A DNA stretch of 64,000 nt from DASYRM01 sp036004405 (GTDB lineage Bacteria; Acidobacteriota; Vicinamibacteria; Vicinamibacterales; UBA2999). Where the stretch lies: NCBI GenBank assembly GCA_036004405.1, contig DASYRM010000062.1:31264-95263 (forward strand), in the 5' to 3' direction. The notes beneath the pieces were generated by a model. That model ran no database searches, was not told where the DNA came from, and worked only from the letters and a program-made list of their open reading frames with translations. This document shows positions 1-7,067 of the stretch, piece by piece. Position 1 is the first letter of the stretch, and each line of letters begins with the position of its first letter. Made by a program: the position numbers and the translations under genes.

Positions 1-2324
1 TCGTACACCTCACGCAGCGTGCGAATCTGAAACACCGGCAGGCCCGGCATCACCTCGGCCACGGCTTGCCGGATGTCCCGAACGAACGCTTCGGTGCCAG
101 CTCTGTCGCTGCGCATCGAAAAGTTTACCGAGCGTGGCAACAGCGTGCCACCAACGTAGTCCTGCGAGCGCGCCGGCCAGTACACGATGGGCGGCGCCGG
201 CTTGTTGGCGCCGTCGTCGTATACCTCGGCTACGACACCGATCACCTCTTGCCATGTCTGGCTGGTGCCGACCCGCACGCGCTTTCCAACGGCGCCTTCG
301 ACGGTGCTCCATTCCGTGCGCGCGAAGCTCTCCGAGACCATCGCCACGTTCCGCTGGTTGTGGAGCTCCTCCCACGTGAAATCGCGCCCCACGAGCAACG
401 GCGTGCCGAGCGTGCGGAGCGCTCCAGGCGAGAGGAGCCTGATGGTTCGGGTCGGCGGTATTCGGTTCGGCCCGTAGTTCTGACCCTCTGCGGCAACAGG
501 CGCTGTGTAACGGAACGGCTCCATCGGTACCTGATCGACGAACGCGGCGGACGTCACTCCGGGAATCGCCGCCAATCGGTCGAGAATGCTCTGCTGCACG
601 CGCGTCACGCGCTCGGGTTCCGGGACGTCCAGTTCTGGCACGAGAATGCGGACGGATTGCACGGTCGCCGGGTCCGTGAATCCGGGCTGGACGCTCCGCA
701 TGTTCTGAAACGTGCGGATCATCAAGCCGGAGCTGAAGAGCAACACCAGGGCCAACGCGACCTGCACCACCACGAGCGCGTTCTGAGAACGGCGCTGACT
801 CCTGCCGGCGCTTGCCGAACGGCCGCCGCCCCGGAGAAACTCCGCGAGACTCGGCGCGGATGTCGGCCTCACGATCCGTGCGAGCGGGACCAGCCCGAAG
901 AGGAATCCCGACGCGGTCGAGATCGCCGCCGTCACGACGACGACCGACGTATCGATCGTGATCTCGTTCAGCCGCGGCAGGTTCTCCGGTGCCAGCACCA
1001 ACAGCGCGCGCAGGCCGCCGTAGGCCAGCGCCAGCCCTATCACTCCACCCAGCAGGCCAAGCGTCAGGCTTTCGATCATCAGCAGGCGGGCAACGTGTCG
1101 CCAGCCGGCGCCCAGCGCAGTGCGGATGGCGAGCTCCTGTCGGCGGCCTTCCGCCCGAACCAGCAGCAGGTTGGCGACATTGGCACAGGCGATCAACAGC
1201 ACGATCCCGATGGTGCCGAGCACGATCCACAACACGCGCCTCACTCCGTCGCCAACCACATCGTCTTTGAGGGGGCGCACGGCCGGACCAAGCTGGAGGG
1301 CGTCCAGCTGGGGCCGATTCTCCAGTCGCTTCCAGACGTCCACCATGCGGGCGACATCGGCGTTGGCCTGGCCGAGCGTGGCTCCGGGCTTGAGCCGTGC
1401 GACGCCGAGGCAACAAAAGCCGGCGGGCGGCTGGTTGGGATCGAAACGGAACGGGACGATCAGAGCCGCGGGGGCCCCTCGGAGGGAGAAGCTCGCGGGC
1501 ATGACACCAATGACTTCGCGCGGTCTGGAAGCGATGGTGATCGCGCGCCCGATGATTCCCGGATCGCCGCCAAACCGGCGTTGCCAGTAGCCGTGACTCA
1601 AGATCACAGTTTCCGGCGTGCCTGGCCGATCGTCGTCAGGCGAAAACCATCGGCCCAGCACCGGTTGCACGCGAAGAGCCGTCAGGACCCCACGCGTCAC
1701 CTGCAACACGTTCGTGTGTTCCGGATTCCCCAGCCCCGTCACGGTCGCCTCGACCGTATTGAACAGGCCGAGCTCCTGAAAGGATCGCCCGTTCTCCGCA
1801 TACGACGCGAACATGCGTGGCGCCAGCGGGAAGCTGGTGTTGCGCTCGGTTCCAAACACCGCCGAGACGCCAACGGTCACGACGTTCTCAGACTCGGGAT
1901 AGGCAAGGGGCTTGATCACCACTCCGTTGACCACGCTGAACATGGCCGTGGTCGCGCCAATCCCCAGGGCGAGAGTCAAGATGGCCGTGAGGCTGAATGC
2001 GGGTTGCCGCCTCAATGTGCGCAAGGCGTACCGCACGTCTTGCGCGACACCTTGGAGGCCCTGTCCGGCCGGAGCACCGGGCGTGACGGCAGGCGGCACC
2101 TGCGCCTGCCGGAGCGGCGCCATGTGTCGCGCGAGCAGGTTCCCATCCCTGAATTCCGCGAGCGCAAGACGGGTGGCGACGTCTTCCGGCGTCCCGCCCG
2201 CCACCAGCTCGCGCCAGCGGTCTTCGAGATGCTGCGAGAGCTCTTCGACGATCTCGTGCTCGCGGGCTGGCGAGAGACGCAGCGACGACAAGCGCGAGCG
2301 GACGTGCGGTGCCCAGTTACGCAT
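1..2324 (-). CDS. FtsX/MacB-type duplicated permease (ADOP family), C-terminus cut by window edge
   Basis: Membrane protein of the acidobacterial duplicated orphan permease type; these resemble MacB permeases but carry two copies and no ATPase, and the exported substrate is unknown. About 774 residues are visible: a helical prefix (about 1-75, charged, pattern E..EL..HL) as found in permeases controlled by PadR, a first periplasmic MacB_PCD domain after the membrane segment beginning SLTAILTLALGIGATTAMFS, then an FtsX block with IGIVLLIACANVANLLLVR and GRRQELAIRTALGAG, a further helix starting a second half, and a second MacB_PCD. The final FtsX block, roughly 100-130 residues, lies beyond base 1. 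The ATG overlaps the end of the upstream PadR gene by 8 bp, so the two are co-transcribed. The reading frame is intact throughout; the long open frames on the opposite strand are shadows. Confidence 0.93.
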   Translation of the reverse strand, partial: MRNWAPHVRSRLSSLRLSPAREHEIVEELSQHLEDRWRELVAGGTPEDVATRLALAEFRDGNLLARHMAPLRQAQVPPAVTPGAPAGQGLQGVAQDVRYALRTLRRQPAFSLTAILTLALGIGATTAMFSVVNGVVIKPLAYPESENVVTVGVSAVFGTERNTSFPLAPRMFASYAENGRSFQELGLFNTVEATVTGLGNPEHTNVLQVTRGVLTALRVQPVLGRWFSPDDDRPGTPETVILSHGYWQRRFGGDPGIIGRAITIASRPREVIGVMPASFSLRGAPAALIVPFRFDPNQPPAGFCCLGVARLKPGATLGQANADVARMVDVWKRLENRPQLDALQLGPAVRPLKDDVVGDGVRRVLWIVLGTIGIVLLIACANVANLLLVRAEGRRQELAIRTALGAGWRHVARLLMIESLTLGLLGGVIGLALAYGGLRALLVLAPENLPRLNEITIDTSVVVVTAAISTASGFLFGLVPLARIVRPTSAPSLAEFLRGGGRSASAGRSQRRSQNALVVVQVALALVLLFSSGLMIRTFQNMRSVQPGFTDPATVQSVRILVPELDVPEPERVTRVQQSILDRLAAIPGVTSAAFVDQVPMEPFRYTAPVAAEGQNYGPNRIPPTRTIRLLSPGALRTLGTPLLVGRDFTWEELHNQRNVAMVSESFARTEWSTVEGAVGKRVRVGTSQTWQEVIGVVAEVYDDGANKPAPPIVYWPARSQDYVGGTLLPRSVNFSMRSDRAGTEAFVRDIRQAVAEVMPGLPVFQIRTLREVY

Positions 2325-2670
2325 GCTCGCCTCCTGTCACGCGCCGCACGGCCTCGACGAAGGTCTCCCAGGTCTTCCGTTGCTGGGCCAGGACGCGCCG
2401 ACCTTCAGGCGTCACCTTGTAGAACCGGCGGCGGCGTTCGTCGGGCTTCTCAATCCAGGTGCCGTTGATCCAGCCGCGCTCCTCGAGCCGATAGAGCAAC
2501 GGATAGAGCGAGTCAATGTGAAACTTCAGCTGGCCACCCGACCGTGTCTCAATCAGTTTGCTCAGGTCGTACCCGTGCCGGGCACGCGCGTCGAGCAGCG
2601 ACAGGATGAGCAGCTCCGCGGATCCGCGTCTTAGCTCGCGGTCGAGCGCGCGGGCGATGATATCTGTCAT
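2317..2670 (-). CDS. PadR family transcriptional regulator
   Basis: Winged-helix repressor of 117 residues. The PadR core is clear: LLILSLLDARARHGYDLSKLIE (split here as helix 1-2), then SLYPLLYRLEERGWI as recognition helix and the wing with DERRRRFYKVTPEGRRVL, followed by a C-terminal dimerisation helix. PadR proteins of this class usually repress themselves and an adjacent membrane protein gene in response to an unknown ligand. Here the stop overlaps the permease start, so the pair is one operon. A palindromic candidate operator covers its start codon and a good sigma70-type promoter lies just upstream, which suggests a leaderless or nearly leaderless mRNA and autorepression. Confidence 0.93.
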   Translation of the reverse strand: MTDIIARALDRELRRGSAELLILSLLDARARHGYDLSKLIETRSGGQLKFHIDSLYPLLYRLEERGWINGTWIEKPDERRRRFYKVTPEGRRVLAQQRKTWETFVEAVRRVTGGEHA

Positions 2671-2706
2671 GCACAGATAGTATGAAGACAGATATCACGA
2701 CGTCAA
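2658..2706 (-). promoter_or_regulatory. PadR promoter with three ACAGATA half-sites (candidate operator)
   Basis: Reading on the minus strand, TTGACG (2706-2701) and TACTAT (2682-2677) are separated by 18 bp and place transcription start at or within a base or two of the PadR ATG (2670). The half-site ACAGATA occurs at 2673-2679 and 2688-2694 on the plus strand, and its complement TATCTGT at 2661-2667. The outer pair forms a perfect 11-bp inverted repeat (2658-2668 with 2687-2697), the inner pair a 7-bp-arm palindrome with a 5-bp spacer. The sites cover the -10 box and start codon, as expected for autorepression. Operator identity is inferred. Confidence 0.7.
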
Positions 2707-2931
2707 GTCACGCGCCGGCGACAGGCGAGCGCTTCTTCTGCCACGAGGTATCGAGTGACGTCGCAGTGGCGATCTGGAGTGCGCGACCTGGTCGAAGAGA
2801 TCTATGGCATCGGCGCCTCACGGATCGTCACGTCGACGTTCGGTTCTGACCCGGGAGTCCCTCATGTGGCCTGATCAACAGTAGCAAAAGTGGCTCTAGC
2901 ATGATGCCAACCAAGGGATTAGCCTCGTGCC
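2671..2931. other. Divergent intergenic region between PadR and M24 peptidase genes
   Basis: The left 36 bp hold the PadR promoter and operator described separately. From about 2757 a short plus-strand frame with peptide-like composition runs about 40 codons to a TGA near 2875 but has no ribosome-binding site or recognisable motif. No convincing promoter for the plus-strand gene was identified. Confidence 0.5.
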
Positions 2932-4224
2932 ATGGCTGAAGAGTCCGACGACGCGGTTACAAAGGCCATCGAGCGCCGGCGTCGCGCCATCGAAGCGGAG
3001 TGGAATGGGCTCGGTGCGGTTGTCCTCATCGCTGCCGGCCACCCAATTCCAATCCCTGGACGCGGCGATCGTGTCTACCCATTCCTGGCTCACAGCGAGT
3101 ACTTCTACCTGACCGATCATCAGCGCCCAGGCGCCGTTCTCGCCTATGACCCACAGGAAGGATGGCGCGAGTTCATGCCCGCCGTCAGCGCGGATGAGCG
3201 GCTATGGAGCGGTGCGCTCAGCGACAAGGCCGGGACGCCCGCGTCAGAGCTGGGACCGTGGCTCGAAAGGCGTCGTGGTCGCCGAGTAGCACAACTCGGC
3301 GCGCCGATCCCGAACGCGCCGTCGGATGCGGCAGTCGCCGCTGAGCTACGGACGCAAATGGATCGCGTGCGGAGGCGCAAAGACGATATCGAACTCGCTC
3401 GCATGCGTCTGGCAGCCGACGCCACGTCTGCAGGGTTTGCGGCCGCCGTGCCGTTCGTTGCGCCCGGCATATCCGAACGGGCGCTGCAGATCGAGATCGA
3501 GGCTGGCTTCTTTCGTCACGGGGCAGACACTGTCGCCTACGACTCGATCATCGCTTCTGGGCCGGACGCGGCCGTGCTTCATCACCTTCCGACTCAACGC
3601 CCGTTAGGCGCCGGCGAGCTCGTGTTGATTGATGCCGGGGCGGAATACCGTGGTTACGACTGCGACGTCACGCGAACCTACTCGGTGTCCGGAGATTTCA
3701 GTGCGGAGCAGGCTGACATCTACGCGCTCGTGCTACGCGTGCAGCGAGCGACCATCGAGCGATGCCACGCCGGAGTGGAATACCGAGACATCCATCTTGC
3801 AGCGGCCCTCGACGTCGCACAGGGACTTCTTGACGCTGGGTTCCTGCGTGGCAATGCCGCCGATCTGGTCGAACAAGGCGCCTCCGCCTTGTTTTTTCCG
3901 CACGGCGTCGGACACATGGTCGGCCTCGGTGTCCGCGACGCGGGTGGGTATTTGCCTGGGCGCTCACGCTCCGAGACACCCGCTCTCAGGTTCCTGCGAA
4001 TCGACTTGCCGCTGGAGCCTGGGCACGTCGTCACTATCGAGCCAGGGATCTACTTTTCTCCGCACGTGCTCGAGGATCCGGAGATTCGCCGCCAGCACCG
4101 GGATACCGTCGTCTGGAACAACGTTGACACGCTGCGCGGCTTCGGCGGCATTCGCATCGAGGACACCGTCTTGATACGTGATGGTGGCAACGAGGTGTTG
4201 ACGCGCGCGATCCCGAAGGAGTGA
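2932..4224 (+). CDS. M24B family metallopeptidase (Xaa-Pro aminopeptidase type)
   Basis: Cytoplasmic dimetal peptidase of 430 residues that would remove an N-terminal residue preceding proline, or split Xaa-Pro dipeptides. An AMP_N-like N-terminal domain (about 1-150) precedes the pita-bread catalytic domain. The five metal ligands are all visible: Asp234 (VLIDAGAEYRGYDCDVTRTY begins around it), Asp245, His324 in FFPHGVGH, Glu370 in TIEPGIYF and Glu410 in GGIRIEDT; His328 is the conserved substrate-binding histidine. No signal peptide. Length and architecture match PepP/PepQ-like enzymes, but I cannot choose between aminopeptidase P and prolidase. The next gene starts 21 bp downstream, so the two may be co-transcribed. 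The start ATG is the first in the frame with family-like sequence. Confidence 0.92.
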   Translation: MAEESDDAVTKAIERRRRAIEAEWNGLGAVVLIAAGHPIPIPGRGDRVYPFLAHSEYFYLTDHQRPGAVLAYDPQEGWREFMPAVSADERLWSGALSDKAGTPASELGPWLERRRGRRVAQLGAPIPNAPSDAAVAAELRTQMDRVRRRKDDIELARMRLAADATSAGFAAAVPFVAPGISERALQIEIEAGFFRHGADTVAYDSIIASGPDAAVLHHLPTQRPLGAGELVLIDAGAEYRGYDCDVTRTYSVSGDFSAEQADIYALVLRVQRATIERCHAGVEYRDIHLAAALDVAQGLLDAGFLRGNAADLVEQGASALFFPHGVGHMVGLGVRDAGGYLPGRSRSETPALRFLRIDLPLEPGHVVTIEPGIYFSPHVLEDPEIRRQHRDTVVWNNVDTLRGFGGIRIEDTVLIRDGGNEVLTRAIPKE

Positions 4225-4245
4225 ACGTGGCCCGGAGTCGAACCC

Positions 4246-4890
4246 ATGTACTTGCCAAAACACTTTGAAGAACGAGACCCGGAGCGCCTGCGCAGTTTCA
4301 TCGAACGCTGCCCCCTTGGATCGCTGGTAACCGCGACAGAGTCGGGGTTGGATGCGAACCACATTCCCTTCTTGTTTGCCGACACCGGCAGCGCTACTGG
4401 AACGCTTCACGGTCACATTGCTCGTGCGAACCCATTGTGGCGGGAGGTCGTACGTGACGCGACCGTGCTCGTCATCTTCCAGGGCCCCGACAGCTTCATT
4501 TCGCCGTCGTGGTACCCGAGCAAGCGCGAGAACGCGAGAGTCGTGCCGACCTGGAACTATGCGGTAGTTCACGTCCACGGAGTCCTTCGATGTGTTGATG
4601 ATCCTGTCTGGGTGCGATCGCACGTAGAAGCGTTGACGCGCGAACATGAAGGAAAGCGGGATGCGCCGTGGGCAGTGGCCGACGCACCGGCTGACTTCAT
4701 CGAAAAGATGGTGGCCGCAGTCGTCGGAATCGAGATCTCCATCACGCGGCTGGTGGGCAAATGGAAGGTAAGCCAGAATCGCTCGATCTCCGACAGGGTC
4801 GGTGTCGTTGAAGGGCTGGAACGCGAGGCCGTGCCGTCAGGGACGTCGATTGCCGCTTTGATCAGGCAGACACTGGACGGCGGCGAGTAG
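4246..4890 (+). CDS. paiB: PaiB-like FMN-binding negative transcriptional regulator family protein
   Basis: Protein of 214 residues opening with MYLPKHFEE, the hallmark N-terminus of the PaiB/FMN-binding split-barrel family. Further family motifs are LGSLVTATESGLDANHIPF, the GTLHGHIARANP segment that lines the flavin-like pocket, FISPSWYPSK and VVPTWNYAVVHVHG, and the C-terminal KLSQNR-like stretch (GKWKVSQNRS). In Bacillus PaiB represses degradative enzymes and sporulation, but the biochemical role in most bacteria is unproven. It follows the M24 peptidase with a 21-bp gap on the same strand, which fits a peptide or amine degradation setting. A paiA acetyltransferase is not adjacent. Confidence 0.9.
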   Translation: MYLPKHFEERDPERLRSFIERCPLGSLVTATESGLDANHIPFLFADTGSATGTLHGHIARANPLWREVVRDATVLVIFQGPDSFISPSWYPSKRENARVVPTWNYAVVHVHGVLRCVDDPVWVRSHVEALTREHEGKRDAPWAVADAPADFIEKMVAAVVGIEISITRLVGKWKVSQNRSISDRVGVVEGLEREAVPSGTSIAALIRQTLDGGE

Positions 4891-4983
4891 TAGACGGCTC
4901 GGTCCCCCTACTCGCTTCGCAACGCTGCTACGAACAACGGCACACGCAGAAGCCGCCTTGGCATCGACCCTCCCGGACGCCAC

Positions 4984-6933
4984 TCACTGGCCATTGAGGC
5001 TCTTCGGAAGATCCAGCACCGGGTTCTGTTTGAAGAAGTGGAACGGGCGGATGGCGAACTCGTGCCACATCGTCGGCATCACCGGCCAGTCCTCGGCGCG
5101 CGTGATGTGGTGAAAGCCGAGCGTGTACCAGCCGACGATGTCAGTGTTCGCGATGGTGCGGTTCGCCTTGGTCCACGCGGCCAGGCCGTCGTTGGCATCC
5201 GAGCCGGTGGGATACGTCCCCGCGGCGTAGCGCTCGGCCTCGTTGTACGGTGTGACCCAGAACTGATGCTCGGAGAACGCGCCGATTCGCTGCACCGGAT
5301 CGTCGGCGAACAGGATCGATTTGGCGGTGGCGCCCGGCATCAGTTCGTAGGCAACCGGGTAGTTGAGCGGTCCCTTCACCGCCGGGTTCATGAACATCCA
5401 CATCGATGGCTGGTCGCGCCGGATGTCGAGGATCGCGTCCTTTTCTCGCGCTGCGACGACCGGCTGGTTCACCCAGATCGACTTGCGCATCGGGTCGTTC
5501 TCGACGCGCTGCGGAACCAGCCGGTTCAGCATGAAGCTGTTGGCCGCGCCGTCGACGTCGAAGTCCAAACGGTAGCTGAAGTAGTGATCGTGATTGACGC
5601 CAATCACGCGCTCGGCCACGAGCTGGCCCGTCTCGGACCCCGTGTGGTCGTCGTGCGCCGCCATCTGTGTCGTGGACTTGGTCTCGATCACACCGGTGGC
5701 GCCGACCGCGACCTTGATCGTGCCATCCGGCTCGAAGCGCCAATCGAGCAGGTAGTCGTAGTTGCCGATCGTCGCCGCCGAGCGCAGTACGAGCTCGCGA
5801 CTTGGCCGCCCATAGACTTCGCTCCCCTGCAAGTGACGCCACGCGGGGTTCTCGGTGGCGCGCTCGAACAGGCAGGCGAGCCGCGACGTCAGCCTGGGCG
5901 CGCCGTCCTCGTTGACCGTCTGCCCGTCGAACCAGGTGGCGCCCGTGGGACAGTCGAGCCCGGGCTTCAGCGGTTTCAGGAAGCCGACGCCGGCGAAGAA
6001 TTCGCCTGCATCGATGAAGCCACGATTGTTCCAGCCATTGCCGGGATCCATGTACGGGACGAACAGCTCGCTCACGCTCGCTTCATAGAGCACCGAACGG
6101 GCGCGCCCTTCATCCATGACGTGCACCAGGTTGAGCACGACGCCGACCCGCGGATCGATGCGCATGCGGAACCGCCAGTTCTGCCAGGAGATGTCCCCGC
6201 GGTCGATGCGGACCCCCTGTCCCAACGGCTGGAACGTCGAGATCGGTGTGGCGTGGGGGCGCGGACGCTCGGGGATCTCCTCGTAGTCTTGCTCACTCGT
6301 GGGCACTGGCACCGTGTCGGTGTCCGAAATCGATGTGACCTTGCGCGCCGTGACGTCGACCTGGAACGTCAACCCTTCGATGGATCGGCCCCAACTGTGA
6401 TACGTGCCGTGAGTGCGGGAGCACGAGCCGAAGCCCACCCGTTGCGTCGCTTGTTCGGGCACGGCCCGGTAGGCCACGGGAAGGGCGCTGCAGCTCACGG
6501 TGCGAAGGTCGGTGATGCCGCGCTTGCGCAACGCCTCGATGATCCGTGCGTCCTTCTTGATGTACCCGTCGGCTCCAAACATCTCGCTGGCCAGGAAGGC
6601 GGACTGACCGCCCTTCAGCTCGCCGAACTCGACGACCCGCTTGGCCGCGATGTCGACGCGGGCCGTATAGGTCTTGCCATCGCGCAGCAGAACGATGTCG
6701 GCCTCGCGAGGGAGGGGCTGGCCGGGTTTCCACGCCAGGACGGTGGCCTTGAACGGCGGACGCAGCAGCACGCTGGCGAACTTCGTCTCCGCCGCGAGAT
6801 GCCCGGCCGACTGCAGTGCATCGTAGACGGTCCAATATTCGGCGGTGGCGAGACCGTCGAGCGGATGGGTGACCGACTGCGCGAGCAGAGAGGCGGGAGC
6901 GAACAGCGCGATGAACAGGACGAGTCGTCTCAT
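4984..6933 (-). CDS. Secreted copper-containing primary amine oxidase
   Basis: Exported enzyme of 649 residues expected to oxidise primary amines to aldehydes with release of ammonia and hydrogen peroxide in the periplasm or outside the cell. A signal peptide covers about residues 1-19 (LFIALFAPASLLAQ). The cofactor motif T-x-x-N-Y-D is intact (ATIGNYDY), so Tyr392 would become topaquinone. The copper ligands are His448 and His450 (NHDHYFSYRLD) and a third histidine, His609, before TRAEDWPVMP. Asp308 in FIDAGEF fits the catalytic base. The gene is divergent from a quinohaemoprotein dehydrogenase, and the shared spacer contains a motif repeated at another divergent promoter 4 kb away. The substrate cannot be predicted. 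Confidence 0.92.
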   Translation of the reverse strand: MRRLVLFIALFAPASLLAQSVTHPLDGLATAEYWTVYDALQSAGHLAAETKFASVLLRPPFKATVLAWKPGQPLPREADIVLLRDGKTYTARVDIAAKRVVEFGELKGGQSAFLASEMFGADGYIKKDARIIEALRKRGITDLRTVSCSALPVAYRAVPEQATQRVGFGSCSRTHGTYHSWGRSIEGLTFQVDVTARKVTSISDTDTVPVPTSEQDYEEIPERPRPHATPISTFQPLGQGVRIDRGDISWQNWRFRMRIDPRVGVVLNLVHVMDEGRARSVLYEASVSELFVPYMDPGNGWNNRGFIDAGEFFAGVGFLKPLKPGLDCPTGATWFDGQTVNEDGAPRLTSRLACLFERATENPAWRHLQGSEVYGRPSRELVLRSAATIGNYDYLLDWRFEPDGTIKVAVGATGVIETKSTTQMAAHDDHTGSETGQLVAERVIGVNHDHYFSYRLDFDVDGAANSFMLNRLVPQRVENDPMRKSIWVNQPVVAAREKDAILDIRRDQPSMWMFMNPAVKGPLNYPVAYELMPGATAKSILFADDPVQRIGAFSEHQFWVTPYNEAERYAAGTYPTGSDANDGLAAWTKANRTIANTDIVGWYTLGFHHITRAEDWPVMPTMWHEFAIRPFHFFKQNPVLDLPKSLNGQ

Positions 6934-7009
6934 GTGTCGCCTCGATGAGTGGGGCCGGATTCTACCGGGGATTGGCGGGGGCCAGCGTCAAAAATCTGCA
7001 AAGTCTGTT

Positions 7010-7023
7010 GCGCATTGTGCAAC
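7010..7023. promoter_or_regulatory. Candidate operator GCGCATTGTGCAAC between divergent amine oxidase and quinohaemoprotein genes
   Basis: The segment sits in the 134-bp divergent spacer. With one more T on the left and without its final C it forms a 15-bp near-palindrome, TTGCGCATTGTGCAA, with a single mismatched pair. A 13-of-14 match, GCGCATTATGCAAC, is in the next divergent spacer at 11159-11172. Binding factor unknown. Confidence 0.5.
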
Positions 7024-7067
7024 GACGAACCACTCGCGACTGTGGCGCTGTGATACAACGCGAGAAG

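Noticed and set aside
10..1416. Minus-strand open frame in another register within the permease region
   Set aside because: It is out of frame with the permease; the permease register reads continuously from its ATG to the window edge.
66..2468. Long plus-strand open frame opposite the permease and PadR genes
   Set aside because: The minus strand carries continuous permease and PadR sequence with recognised domains; the plus frame has no known motif and arises from high GC.
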